A program made the translations under genes and the position numbers. This document shows, piece by piece, positions 8,949 to 17,792 of a stretch of DNA of 64,000 nt; the first letter of the stretch is position 1; each line of letters opens with the position of its first letter. Origin of the DNA: Chromobacterium haemolyticum. Its GTDB lineage: Bacteria > Pseudomonadota > Gammaproteobacteria > Burkholderiales > Chromobacteriaceae. The stretch spans positions 1 through 64,000 of the forward strand of contig NZ_MUKU01000004.1 in assembly GCF_002081825.1 (NCBI RefSeq), read 5' to 3'. The notes beneath the pieces were generated by a model. That model did not search any database and was not told where the DNA came from. It saw only the letters and a program-made list of their open reading frames with translations.

Positions 8949-10082
8949 ATGAAGAAACGAGTCGTTGCAAGCGCAGCCGCGCTTGCTCTGGCTGCGGCCA
9001 GCCTGGCCGGCTGGTATGGCTCCAGAACAACCGCGGCCGCTGCAAAAACCGCGGCGCGCCCGCCGGTTGCCGTTGGCATCGCCAAAGTGGCGGCGGAGGA
9101 TCTGCCGATCGAGCTGAACGCCACCGGCAATGTCACCGCCATTGAAAAGGTGGAGGTCAAGCCTCAGGTCTCCGGCGTGGTGGCCAAGGTCCACGTCAAG
9201 GAAGGCCAAAACGTGGCTCCGGGCCAATTGCTGTTCACGCTGGACGCGGCGGCGGAAACCGCCCAGTTGAAAAAAGCCCAGGCGCAGACGCTCAGCGATC
9301 AGGCCCAACTGAAAAACGCCGAACGCGACCTGGCGCGCAGCCGCGACCTTCTGGCGAAAAACTTCGTCTCGCAAAGCGTGGTGGACGCCAATCAATCCAA
9401 AGCAGACGCGCTCAGCGCCACCGTCGCCGCCGACCGCGCCCAAGTGGAAGCGGCGCGGGCGGCGCTGGACTATAAAACGCTGCGGGCATCCATAGGCGGG
9501 CGCATCGGCGTCATCAGCGTCTATCCGGGCACCTTGGCGCAGCCGGGCATGGCCGCGCCGATGCTGACCATCACTCGCATTCATCCGATCAACGCCACCT
9601 TCACCTTGCCGGAGCGCGAGCTGGGCGCGGTGCGCGCGGCCCAGGCCGCCGGCAAGCTGCTGGTGCGCGCCACGCTGCCGGACAGCGGCGACAGCGTGGA
9701 CGGCAAGCTAGTCTTCATCGACAGCGCGGTGGACAGCGCCAACGGCACGCTCACGCTGAAAGCCGAGTTTTCCAATCAGGACGGCAAGCTGTGGCCTGGC
9801 CAGTTCGTCACCGTCTCGCTCAACGCCGGCCGCTACCAGCAGGCGGCCACCATCCCGGTGGCGGCGCTGCTCACCGGGCCGGAAGGCAAATTCAGCTACG
9901 CGGTGCAGGCCGACGGCAGCGTCAAGCGCGCGCCGGTGGAGCTGCTGGCCATTCATAAGGAAAAAGCCGTCGTCAAAGGCCTGCGCGTCGGCGACGCCGT
10001 GGTGTCCAACGGCGGCCTCAATCTGCGCCCCGGCGACAAGGTGCGCGCGGCCTCGGCCGGCCCGGCCAGCGGAGGCCAATGA
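8949..10082 (+). CDS. RND efflux periplasmic adaptor subunit (MdtA/MexA-like)
   Basis: This 377-aa membrane-fusion protein has an N-terminal signal or anchor helix. A split lipoyl domain follows (KPQVSGVVAKVHVKEGQNV near 73-91), then a coiled-coil hairpin rich in Ala, Gln and Lys (about 105-165) and beta-barrel segments. A C-terminal membrane-proximal domain ends the protein. It bridges the RND pump to an outer-membrane channel. Its stop overlaps the pump start as ATGA, so translation is coupled. No lipobox Cys is seen, and the ribosome site (GAGCGAGAAT) is weak. Confidence 0.9.
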   Translation: MKKRVVASAAALALAAASLAGWYGSRTTAAAAKTAARPPVAVGIAKVAAEDLPIELNATGNVTAIEKVEVKPQVSGVVAKVHVKEGQNVAPGQLLFTLDAAAETAQLKKAQAQTLSDQAQLKNAERDLARSRDLLAKNFVSQSVVDANQSKADALSATVAADRAQVEAARAALDYKTLRASIGGRIGVISVYPGTLAQPGMAAPMLTITRIHPINATFTLPERELGAVRAAQAAGKLLVRATLPDSGDSVDGKLVFIDSAVDSANGTLTLKAEFSNQDGKLWPGQFVTVSLNAGRYQQAATIPVAALLTGPEGKFSYAVQADGSVKRAPVELLAIHKEKAVVKGLRVGDAVVSNGGLNLRPGDKVRAASAGPASGGQ

Positions 10083-13000
10083 TGCAAATCTCCGAGCTCT
10101 GCATCCGCCGTCCTGTGATGACGGTGCTGCTGTGCCTGTCCCTGGTGGTGGCCGGCCTGATCGCTTATCAGAAGCTGCCCATCGCCGCGCTGCCCAGCTT
10201 CGATACGCCCACCATCAACGTCTCCGCCAGCCTGCCCGGTGCCAGCCCGGACAGCATGGCCTCCTCGGTGGCCGCGCCTCTGGAAAAGCAGTTTTCCACC
10301 ATTCCCGGCATCTCGGTGATCAGCTCGTCCAGCTCTCTGGGCAGCACCTCCATCACGCTGGAATTCGACAACGACCGCAATATCGACCTGGCGGCGGTGG
10401 ACGTGCAGGCGGCGCTGCTGCGCGCACAGCGTTCGCTGCCGACGGAAATGACCTCGACCCCGTCCTACCGCAAGGTCAACCCGGCGGATTCGCCGGTGCT
10501 GTTGCTAGCGCTCAATTCGCCGTCCATGTCGCTGTCCGACCTCAACGACTACGCCGAGAACTGGATCTCGCCCAATATCGCCACCCTCAAGGGCGTGGCC
10601 CAGGTCAACATCTTCGGCCAGAAGCGCTACGCGGTGCGGATCAAGGCCGACCCGGGCAAGCTGGCCTCACGCAATTTGACGCTGGACGACGTGGCCGCCA
10701 GCATCCGCGCCGCCAACGTCAACACCCCGGTGGGCACGCTGGAGGGCAAATCGCAACTGATGACGGTGGAAGCCAACCGCCAGCTGCAAAACGCCGCCCA
10801 GTTCGCCAAGCTGGTGATCGCCAGCCGCAACGGCCTGCCGGTGAGACTGTCCGACGTGGCCGCGGTGGAAGACAGCGTGGAAAACCTCAAGACCGGCAGT
10901 TGGGTCAACGGCGAGCGCTCCATCGTGCTGGCGGTGATGCGTCAGAGCGACGCCAACACCGTGGCCGTGGTGGACGCCATCCGCAAGGAGCTGCCGCAAC
11001 TGCAGGCGCAATTGCCCGGCTCGGTGCGGCTGAACCTACTCAACGACCGCTCGCAGTCCATCCGCGAAGCCATCCACGACGTCAAGCTGACCCTGTTGCT
11101 CACCATCGCGCTGGTGATCATGGTGATCTTCATGTTCCTGCAGCGCATGGCGGCCACGCTGATTCCTGCGCTGTCGCTGCCGATCTCGCTGATCGGCACC
11201 ATAGGGCTGATGTACTGGCTGGGCTACAGCCTGGACAATATCTCGTTGCTGGGCATCACGCTGGCGGTGGGCCTGGTGGTGGACGACGCCATCGTGATGT
11301 TGGAAAACATCGTCCGTTATATCGAAGAGGGCTTGTCCCCGATGGAGGCGGCGCTGAGGGGCTCGCGTGAAATCGCCTTCACCATCGTGTCGATCTCGCT
11401 GTCGCTGGTGGCCATCTTCATCCCCATCTTCTTCATGCAGGGCGTGATCGGCCTGCTGTTCCACGAATTCGCCGTGGTGGTGTCGCTGGCGGTGCTGGTG
11501 TCGGCGGCGGTGTCGCTAACCCTGATCCCCTTGCTGTCCTCGCGCTTTCTCAGCGCCGACTCGATTGGACACCAAGCCCAGCGCGGCCGGCTGGCCGCAG
11601 CGCTGGAGAACGGCTTCGACGCGGTGCTGGCCGGCTATCGCCGCACGCTGGACCTGGCGCTCAAGCATCGCCGCCTGACCCTGGCCGGCGCGCTGTCCAC
11701 CTTCGTCCTGACCGCATTAATGTTCAACGGCATTCCCAAGGGCTTCTTCCCCACCGAGGACACCGGCCAGATCATGGCCAGCACCGAGGCGGCACAGGAC
11801 ATCTCCTACGACGCCATGCTCAAACTGCAGCAACGCGCCGCCGCCATCACCCAGGCCAACCCCAACGTCGCCTTCGCCACCTCCTCGCTGTCCGGCGGCA
11901 ACACCGGCCGCATGTTCATCCAGCTCAAACCGCGCGGCGAGCGCGCCAAACTGGACCCGACCATGGAAAGCCTGCGCCGCGACCTGCGAGCGGTGCCGGG
12001 GCTCAGCGTCTATCTGAACCCGACGCAGAACCTGCGCCTGGGCGGCCGCCAGAGCAAAAGCCGCTATCAATACACTCTCCAAGGCATACAGGCGGAAAGC
12101 CTGAACACCTGGTCCGACAAACTCTTGCAGCGGATGCAGGCCGATCCCATCTTCCGCGACGTCACCAGCGATTCCCAGCTCAAGGGCCTACAAGCCAAGC
12201 TGAACATAGACCGCGACAAGGCCAACCTGCTGGGCGTGGACATCCAGAGCATACGCAGCGCGCTGTACAGCGCCTTCGGCGAGCGGCAGATTTCCACCAT
12301 CTACACCGCCAGCGACAACTATCAGGTGATCCTGCAGGCGGACGACCCGTTCAAGATCAACGAGTTCGACTTCTCGCGGCTGCGCGTGCGCGCCGCCGAT
12401 GGCCAACTGGTGCCGCTGTCCAGCATCGCCTCGGTGGAGCGCACCGTCGGCCCGATCTCGGTCAACCATCAAGGCCAGTTGCAAGCGGTGACGCTGTCCT
12501 TCAACCTGGCGCCCGGCATCCCGCTGAGCCAGGCCGACCAGCACCTGCGCCAGCTCAAAGAGCGCATCGCCCTGCCCGCCTCCATCGCCACCAGCTACAG
12601 CGGCGACGCCGCCGCCTTCGAAGAAACCCAGGGCAGCCAAATCCTGCTGCTGGGCATCGCGGTGGCGGTGATCTACGTGCTGCTGGGGGTGCTGTACGAA
12701 AGCTATATCCACCCGCTGACCATTCTGTCCGGCCTGCCCTCCGCCGCCATCGGCGCGCTGGGCACGCTGATGCTGTTTGGCCAGGAACTGACCGTCATCG
12801 CCAGCATCGGCATCCTGATGTTGATCGGCATCGTCAAAAAGAACGCCATCATGATGATCGACTTCGCGCTGGAAGCGCAGCGCAAGCAGGGCATGTCGCC
12901 GGAGCAGGCCATCCACGCCGCCTGTCTGCTGCGTTTCCGGCCCATCATGATGACCACCTTGGCGGCCTTGATGGGCGCTTTGCCCATTGCGCTGGGCCTG

Positions 13001-13168
13001 GGCGCCGGCGCCGAGTTGCGCCAGCCCCTGGGCCTGGCGGTGGTGGGCGGCCTGGTGTTCTCCCAGGTGGTCACGCTCTACATCACCCCAGTGCTCTATC
13101 TGTATTTCGACGCGCTGGCGCAACGCCACGCGGCCTGGCGGGAAAGGCGGCGCGCGCTGCGCGCCTGA
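10079..13168 (+). CDS. RND multidrug efflux permease (HAE1 family, MdtB/C-like)
   Basis: This 1029-aa inner-membrane proton-driven pump starts MMQISELCIRRPVMTVLL, the standard first transmembrane helix. It has two internally homologous halves with 12 predicted helices and large periplasmic porter domains. VGLVVDDAIVMLENIVRY in TM4 holds the paired Asp residues of proton relay. GIVKKNAIMMIDFAL occurs in the second half, as in MdtB/MdtC and MexF-type pumps. No outer-membrane factor gene follows; a TolC-like channel must come from elsewhere. Substrates cannot be read from the sequence. Confidence 0.92.
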   Translation: MMQISELCIRRPVMTVLLCLSLVVAGLIAYQKLPIAALPSFDTPTINVSASLPGASPDSMASSVAAPLEKQFSTIPGISVISSSSSLGSTSITLEFDNDRNIDLAAVDVQAALLRAQRSLPTEMTSTPSYRKVNPADSPVLLLALNSPSMSLSDLNDYAENWISPNIATLKGVAQVNIFGQKRYAVRIKADPGKLASRNLTLDDVAASIRAANVNTPVGTLEGKSQLMTVEANRQLQNAAQFAKLVIASRNGLPVRLSDVAAVEDSVENLKTGSWVNGERSIVLAVMRQSDANTVAVVDAIRKELPQLQAQLPGSVRLNLLNDRSQSIREAIHDVKLTLLLTIALVIMVIFMFLQRMAATLIPALSLPISLIGTIGLMYWLGYSLDNISLLGITLAVGLVVDDAIVMLENIVRYIEEGLSPMEAALRGSREIAFTIVSISLSLVAIFIPIFFMQGVIGLLFHEFAVVVSLAVLVSAAVSLTLIPLLSSRFLSADSIGHQAQRGRLAAALENGFDAVLAGYRRTLDLALKHRRLTLAGALSTFVLTALMFNGIPKGFFPTEDTGQIMASTEAAQDISYDAMLKLQQRAAAITQANPNVAFATSSLSGGNTGRMFIQLKPRGERAKLDPTMESLRRDLRAVPGLSVYLNPTQNLRLGGRQSKSRYQYTLQGIQAESLNTWSDKLLQRMQADPIFRDVTSDSQLKGLQAKLNIDRDKANLLGVDIQSIRSALYSAFGERQISTIYTASDNYQVILQADDPFKINEFDFSRLRVRAADGQLVPLSSIASVERTVGPISVNHQGQLQAVTLSFNLAPGIPLSQADQHLRQLKERIALPASIATSYSGDAAAFEETQGSQILLLGIAVAVIYVLLGVLYESYIHPLTILSGLPSAAIGALGTLMLFGQELTVIASIGILMLIGIVKKNAIMMIDFALEAQRKQGMSPEQAIHAACLLRFRPIMMTTLAALMGALPIALGLGAGAELRQPLGLAVVGGLVFSQVVTLYITPVLYLYFDALAQRHAAWRERRRALRA

Positions 13169-13177
13169 CGCGAAAAA

Positions 13178-13208
13178 GCCCGCGCCGGATGTCCGCCGCG
13201 GGCCTTTC
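13178..13208 (+). terminator. Terminator of the RND operon
   Basis: A GCCCGCG...CGCGGGC stem is followed by CTTTCTGTTTT on the plus strand and preceded by GAAAAA. It could also stop the convergent CNP1-like gene on the other strand. Confidence 0.6.
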
Positions 13209-13222
13209 TGTTTTCAGCGGCC

Positions 13223-13720
13223 TCAGCCCTGACGCAAACGCTTGATCGCCTCCTCGGCGTCGCGCGGCGCGCGCTTGTCCGGGCAGGCCAGATCGCGCAG
13301 CGAACGGCGCAGCTTGTCGTCATGATCAATCTTGCGCCATACCGGCTTGTTGGAGCGGATCCAGTTTTTATCGATGCTGTTGCCGAAGGCGTAGGCGCGA
13401 TAGCTGCCCTCATTGCACAGCAGGCCCTCGAAGCTCAGGTTTTCCGCGCCGGCCGGGCTCTTCACCCGCACGATCATCCGCACCACCCCGTCCTCGCCCG
13501 CACTCAGCGTCTTGGCGTCGACGAAATACTGGTTGACCTGCAGATTATCGGTGCTCACCGCGATCCAATCCGGCTGCGCCGGATACGGCGGCAACTGGTA
13601 GTCGCCCTCCTGCCACGGCACATCCGGCGCGAAATCGATGTTCTTCTTGATCTTGTTGTCGGCCAACGCCGGCTGCGCGGCGCACAGGGCCAGCACGATG
13701 ATGGCGGCAAAGGTCTTCAA
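13223..13720 (-). CDS. CNP1-like family secreted protein
   Basis: This 165-aa protein has a signal peptide (MKTFAAIIVLALCAAQPALA) and the CNP1-like domain. Recognisable blocks are PPYPAQPDWIAV, VDAKTLSAGEDGVVRMIVRVKSP, NLSFEGLLCNEGSYRAYAFG and the C-terminal RRSLRDLACP. The family is found in betaproteobacteria, including Neisseriales. The biochemical function is unknown; a periplasmic location is expected. It lies 15 bp beyond the NRDE gene and probably shares its transcript. Confidence 0.8.
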   Translation of the reverse strand: MKTFAAIIVLALCAAQPALADNKIKKNIDFAPDVPWQEGDYQLPPYPAQPDWIAVSTDNLQVNQYFVDAKTLSAGEDGVVRMIVRVKSPAGAENLSFEGLLCNEGSYRAYAFGNSIDKNWIRSNKPVWRKIDHDDKLRRSLRDLACPDKRAPRDAEEAIKRLRQG

Positions 13721-13735
13721 ATCACTACTCCTCGT

Positions 13736-14515
13736 TCAGCGCGCCGGAGCCGCGCTTGGCTGGCCCGGACGCAAGGTGAAACGGCGGCGGCCGGTTTCCC
13801 TGCCGGCCAGGCCCCAACTTAATTCCGAAAACTGCATGTCGCCGCGCGCCGACACCGTCAGCAGCATGGACGCGCGGGTGCCGTAGTCGCGGCCTTTTAT
13901 GAAGATGGGCGACAACACCCGCTCCAGCGCGGAACCGATGCGGGTATTGGGCAACTGTCCCAACGGCGCCGGCGTGCCGTCGGACAGGGCGATGAAAGCC
14001 TGATCCTCGGTGGGCACGCGCTGAAACTCGCGCAAATATTCCGCCAGCCGCTCGCTCTTGAACCACGGCGTGTCCAGCGTGGCGTTGGACAAGGTGTGGA
14101 TGCCCGGCGTCACCCGGGCGATCTGGCCGCCGCGGCTGTGGAAATGAAACAGGTCCGAGGCATAGCCGAACAGCAGGTTAAACGGCGCGTAGCGGCCTTG
14201 CTCGGCGCGCAGCCAATCGGCGAAGGCGAACGGATCCTCGTCGCCGGCGACGAAGCGCTCCACCAGCTCCCCGCGCGAGCGTTCCGCCTTGACCGGATGG
14301 CCGTCGCGGATATTCGTCACCGCGGCGATGCGGCCGCGGCCGTCCACCATCAGCCAACCGCCGCCGGACTCGGCGTCGCGGCCGCCCAGCGTATTCTGAT
14401 ATTGCGGCCACCAATCCAGCGGTTCGGTCGGACGCGCATAGTATTCGTCCCGGTTGGCCAGCAACACCAGTTGGCCCAGTCCGGGGGTCTTGTAGGCAAA
14501 AGCGATCACGCACAT
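13736..14515 (-). CDS. NRDE-family (TANGO2-like) protein
   Basis: This 259-aa cytoplasmic protein begins MCVIAFAYK and carries LLANRDE at about 17-23, the Asn-Arg-Asp-Glu motif that names the family. GGRDAESGGGWLMVDGRGRIAAVTN follows, a strongly conserved block of the family. The N-terminal Cys after Met resembles Ntn-hydrolase folds. TANGO2 relatives have been linked to heme handling and lipid metabolism, but bacterial function is unsettled. No signal peptide is seen. Confidence 0.85.
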   Translation of the reverse strand: MCVIAFAYKTPGLGQLVLLANRDEYYARPTEPLDWWPQYQNTLGGRDAESGGGWLMVDGRGRIAAVTNIRDGHPVKAERSRGELVERFVAGDEDPFAFADWLRAEQGRYAPFNLLFGYASDLFHFHSRGGQIARVTPGIHTLSNATLDTPWFKSERLAEYLREFQRVPTEDQAFIALSDGTPAPLGQLPNTRIGSALERVLSPIFIKGRDYGTRASMLLTVSARGDMQFSELSWGLAGRETGRRRFTLRPGQPSAAPAR

Positions 14516-14704
14516 GATGAAGACCGATTTGAGGATGGCTTGGCGACTCGCGTAAACTTAGGGTTTAGGGAGCAGCCGCGGACAGTTCCGACCAGGCCTG
14601 TATTCCGCTCAATGTCCGCCGCGCATCGGCGACGCGGCCTTGAACGGGTTCCAAGCGGCCGGGCTTCTCTCCATTGTAACTGATAAGGCTGAGGAAGCCG
14701 GACC

Positions 14705-14935
14705 ATGAATTTCGACAAGACCATAGACCTCTCCGGCCTCAACTGCCCGCTGCCCATCCTGCGCGCCAAGAAGGCGCTGGCGGAAATGGACAGCGGCGCG
14801 GTGCTGGAGGTGATCGCCACCGATCCCGGCGCGCCCAAGGACTTCGAAGCCTTCTGCCGCCAAACCGGCAACGCGCTGTTGACCTCGGACACCACGGCGG
14901 AAGGCAAATTCCGCATGGTGCTGAAACGGAAATAA
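14705..14935 (+). CDS. TusA/SirA-family sulfur carrier protein
   Basis: This 76-aa protein has the family core DLSGLNCPLPILRAKKAL near residues 8-25. The CPxP Cys carries the persulfide used in tRNA thiolation or general sulfur trafficking. Length and fold pattern match TusA-like proteins. AGGAAGCCGG gives the ribosome site just ahead of the ATG. A MITE-like repeat separates it from pyrC downstream. Confidence 0.88.
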   Translation: MNFDKTIDLSGLNCPLPILRAKKALAEMDSGAVLEVIATDPGAPKDFEAFCRQTGNALLTSDTTAEGKFRMVLKRK

Positions 14936-14948
14936 CCCCGATGGCTCA

Positions 14949-15092
14949 GAGCCAGTTTACAACCTTGCGAGCAAAGGCGAGACAAGGCGAAAGCGGCTGA
15001 AGAAGCGGAATGTACATAGAGTACATGAGGATTCTGAAGACGTACTCGCCGTGTCACTTCTCACGACGCGCAGCAGCTTGTAAACAGGTTCT
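14949..15092 (+). repeat. MITE-like dispersed repeat, copy A (about 144 bp)
   Basis: The copy begins GAGCCAGTTTACAACCTTGCGAG, contains GGCGAGACAAGGCGAAA, and ends CAGCAGCTTGTAAACAGGTTCT. Its two ends are imperfect inverted repeats of each other (AGAACCTGTTTAC when the right end is read backwards). It shares these blocks with copies near 41.4 and 42.5 kb. No gene is encoded. It fills the tusA-like to pyrC gap. Confidence 0.7.
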
Positions 15093-15134
15093 TTTTGGCC
15101 GCCGCCCTTTTCATCGCTACCCGCAGGCAAGACC

Positions 15135-16172
15135 ATGACGCAAACCCTGACCCTGATCCGCCCCGATGACTGGCATCTGCACCTGCGCGACGGCGCGGCG
15201 CTGGCCGCCGTATTGCCCGACACCTGTCGTCAGATGGGCCGCGCCATCATCATGCCCAACCTCAAGCCTCCGGTGACCACCGTGGACGCCGCCGCCGCCT
15301 ACCGCGAGCGCATCCTGGCCGCGCGCCCGTCCGGCAGCCACTTTGAGCCGCTGATGACGCTGTACCTGACCGACAACACCTCGCCGGCGGAAATCCGCAA
15401 GGCCAAGGCCAGCGGCTTCGTCCACGCGGTCAAGCTCTACCCGGCCGGCGCCACCACGAATTCCGATTTCGGCGTGTCCGACGTCAACAAGGCCATGCCG
15501 GCGCTGGAGGCCATGACCGAAGCCGGCCTGCCGCTGCTGGTGCACGGCGAAGTCACTGATCCGGCCATCGACGTGTTCGACCGCGAAGCGGTGTTCATCG
15601 AGCAAGTGTTCCAACCGCTGCTGGCCAAGCTGCCCGCGCTGCGCGTGGTGTTCGAGCACATCACCACCCGCGACGCCGCCGAATACGTGGCCGCCGCGCC
15701 GGACAACGTCGCCGCCACCATCACCGCCCACCACCTGCTGATGAACCGCAACGCGCTGTTCGTCGGCGGCATCCGCCCGCATCATTACTGCCTGCCCGTG
15801 CTCAAGCGCGAGCTGCACCGCCAGGCGCTGCTCAAGGCCGCCACCAGCGGCTCCGCCAAGTTCTTCCTCGGCACCGACAGCGCGCCGCACGCGCGCCACG
15901 CCAAGGAGAGCAGCTGCGGCTGCGCCGGCATGTATACCGCCAACGCCGCCATCGAGCTGTACGCGGAGGCCTTCGAGGCCGCCGGCGCGCTGGACAAGCT
16001 GGAAGCCTTCGCCAGCCTCAACGGCCCGGCCTTCTACCGTCTGCCGGTCAACGAGGAGCGCGTGACTCTGGCCAAGCAGATGTGGACCGTGCCAGACGCG
16101 TTGCCCTACGACGGCGACGCGCTGGTGCCGCTGCGCGCCGGCGAGAGCATGTCCTGGAAACTGCTGGACTAA
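15135..16172 (+). CDS. pyrC: Dihydroorotase (type II)
   Basis: This 345-aa enzyme closes carbamoyl-aspartate to dihydroorotate in pyrimidine synthesis. The zinc ligands HLHLRDG lie at residues 14-20. [15 protein letters not shown] carries the Lys expected to be carbamylated. The metal-binding His residues HGE (about 137) and ITAHH (about 198), and the catalytic Asp in FLGTDSAPH, are all present. Length equals E. coli PyrC. It stands alone. Confidence 0.95.
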   Translation: MTQTLTLIRPDDWHLHLRDGAALAAVLPDTCRQMGRAIIMPNLKPPVTTVDAAAAYRERILAARPSGSHFEPLMTLYLTDNTSPAEIRKAKASGFVHAVKLYPAGATTNSDFGVSDVNKAMPALEAMTEAGLPLLVHGEVTDPAIDVFDREAVFIEQVFQPLLAKLPALRVVFEHITTRDAAEYVAAAPDNVAATITAHHLLMNRNALFVGGIRPHHYCLPVLKRELHRQALLKAATSGSAKFFLGTDSAPHARHAKESSCGCAGMYTANAAIELYAEAFEAAGALDKLEAFASLNGPAFYRLPVNEERVTLAKQMWTVPDALPYDGDALVPLRAGESMSWKLLD

Positions 16173-16180
16173 AGAGCAAT

Positions 16181-16221
16181 GGCGAACAACACCTGGCCCC
16201 AACGCCGGTATGTTGTTCGCC
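16181..16221. terminator. Hairpin between convergent pyrC and FKBP genes
   Basis: Eleven-bp arms GGCGAACAACA and TGTTGTTCGCC flank a 19-nt loop, 8 bp past the pyrC stop and 8 bp before the FKBP stop on the other strand. There is no U-tract on either side. It may act as a weak bidirectional terminator or protect the RNA 3' ends. Confidence 0.5.
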
Positions 16222-16229
16222 TCGCCGCC

Positions 16230-16571
16230 TCAATCATCGCGGGTCAGCACTTCCAGCAGCTCGATCTCGAACAAGAGATTGGAATGAGGCTTGATCAGAG
16301 CGCCGATCTGGCGCTCGCCGTAAGCCAGGCGCGCCGGTACGTACAGCCGGCGCTTGCCGCCCGCCTTCATGCCCATCAAACCCTGGTCCCAGCCTTTGAT
16401 CACGCGGCCGGTGCCGATCACGCACTGGAACGGCCGCCCCTTCGCGTAGGACGAATCGAACTCGGTGCCGTCTTCCAGCCAGCCGGTGTACTGCGTGGTG
16501 ATCAAGGCACCCTTGACCACCTCCTTGCCCGTGCCCTCCACCAGATCGGTGATTTGCAGTTCATCGCTCAT
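16230..16571 (-). CDS. FKBP-type peptidyl-prolyl cis-trans isomerase (cytoplasmic)
   Basis: This single-domain FKBP of 113 aa has LEDGTEFDSSYAKGRPF, FQCVIGTGRVIKGWDQGLMGM and LAYGERQIG, which are the rotamase pocket blocks. There is no signal peptide. It is the short type widespread in beta- and gammaproteobacteria. It assists protein folding by proline isomerisation. The start follows GGAAGCAAG at proper spacing. Confidence 0.92.
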   Translation of the reverse strand: MSDELQITDLVEGTGKEVVKGALITTQYTGWLEDGTEFDSSYAKGRPFQCVIGTGRVIKGWDQGLMGMKAGGKRRLYVPARLAYGERQIGALIKPHSNLLFEIELLEVLTRDD

Positions 16572-16731
16572 CTTGCTTCCTCGCCTTTAATCCGCCGCGG
16601 ATGATAACGGACTCGCCCCGTCGCGGCGAGCCCGGCTCGCCGACTAGCGCCGTTGTCGCGCGTAAAACTTTTTCTACAAATATATTAATCATTAAATGCA
16701 ATTCAAATACTACAAGGACAAACTTTCCCAT

Positions 16732-16761
16732 TTGACATACATCATGACAAATCAGTAGGAT
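16732..16761 (+). promoter_or_regulatory. Sigma-70 promoter for the TauE-like permease gene
   Basis: A perfect TTGACA (16732-16737) is followed by an 18-bp spacer and TAGGAT (16756-16761). It lies in an AT-rich stretch and would start a leader of about 110 nt before the ATG at 16881. The rest of the 16572-16880 gap shows no gene. Confidence 0.55.
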
Positions 16762-16880
16762 GCAAACACTTGAGAACGGCTGAGTCGATACAAAATAGCC
16801 GTCGGAGAAATAGCAGGAGCCGTCAGGCCAACGCCCGTGAATATATTTCAAGCGTGGCCCGCAGGCCAGGAGCCCCCCCT

Positions 16881-17630
16881 ATGTTGCTGGATTTGCCATG
16901 GCAGGACCTGAGCGCCATCTTTGCGGCGGTCACCATTGCTTACGTGATTTTTGGCGTGGCCGGTTTCGGCACCGCCCTGGTCGCCAGCCCCGTGCTGGCC
17001 ATTTTCATTCCGGTATCCAAGATCGTGCCGTTGCTGGCGCTGATGGACATGTTCGCCGCCTTCAGCAACATCCTGCGCGATGGCCGCAAGGCGGACCTGA
17101 GCGAACTGAAGCGGCTGATCCCGCTGATGGTGGCCGGCAGCCTGATCGGCGCCGCCATCCTGCTGAAAACGCGACCGGACGCGCTGCTGCTGGCCTTGGG
17201 CGTGTTTGTGGTGGCCTATTCGTTGTATTCGCTCAGCGGCCTCAGCCCCAAGCGGCAGTTCCAGCCACGCGCGGCGGTCCCCTTCGGCCTGGTGGGTGGC
17301 GTGTTCAGCGCGCTGTTCGGCAGCGGCGGCTTCATCTACGCCATTTATCTATCCGGCCGCATCGAACAAAAAGAACACCTGCGCATCACCCAGACCACGC
17401 TGATTGGCCTGAGCACCCTGACCCGGGTGGTGCTGTTCGCGCTGGCCGGCGTCTATATGGACGCCTCCCTGCTGCTGCTGGCGCTGATTCTGGCGCCGGC
17501 CATGTTGTGCGGGGTGTTCGCCGGCCGCCACATCACCCTGCGGCTGACCCGCGAACAATTCATCCGGGTGATCAATACCGTCGTCCTGTTTTCCGGCGTC
17601 GTTCTGCTAGGCCGTTACTTCAGCCACTGA
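16881..17630 (+). CDS. TauE/SafE-family anion permease
   Basis: This 249-aa inner-membrane protein has about eight hydrophobic segments and the internal GxGFGT-type motif (VAGFGTALVASP, then the second half LVGGVFSALFGSGGFIYAIYL). This is the pattern of TauE/SafE (DUF81) proteins. Members move sulfite, sulfoacetate or other organosulfur anions; the substrate here is unknown. I start at 16881 because AGGAG sits 8-9 nt before it and the first transmembrane helix follows directly. An in-frame extension to 16770 is polar and Arg-rich. It precedes the monooxygenase operon by 160 bp and may be separate from it. Confidence 0.8.
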   Translation: MLLDLPWQDLSAIFAAVTIAYVIFGVAGFGTALVASPVLAIFIPVSKIVPLLALMDMFAAFSNILRDGRKADLSELKRLIPLMVAGSLIGAAILLKTRPDALLLALGVFVVAYSLYSLSGLSPKRQFQPRAAVPFGLVGGVFSALFGSGGFIYAIYLSGRIEQKEHLRITQTTLIGLSTLTRVVLFALAGVYMDASLLLLALILAPAMLCGVFAGRHITLRLTREQFIRVINTVVLFSGVVLLGRYFSH

Positions 17631-17792
17631 GCGGACTCCACTACGCAATACCCGCCGTAGCCATCCGCCGGCCGCGACCGCGCGCGACCACGCCCATGGC
17701 GTCGATTCTCTCATCCCTGACGGGAGGGCTCCCTGTCGCCCGCAGTCCGGGAATGTATTTGCTGCTCTTACAACGATGATGAGGAGTGCCAA

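Noticed and set aside
8628-8952. Short Arg/Pro-rich frames ahead of the RND adaptor gene
   Set aside because: No ribosome site, no family resemblance, and composition explained by high GC.
17700-17745. Operator for the oxidative cluster (GGGAGGGCTCCC near 17718-17729)
   Set aside because: The symmetry is short and expected by chance in GC-rich DNA; no matching second site was found.
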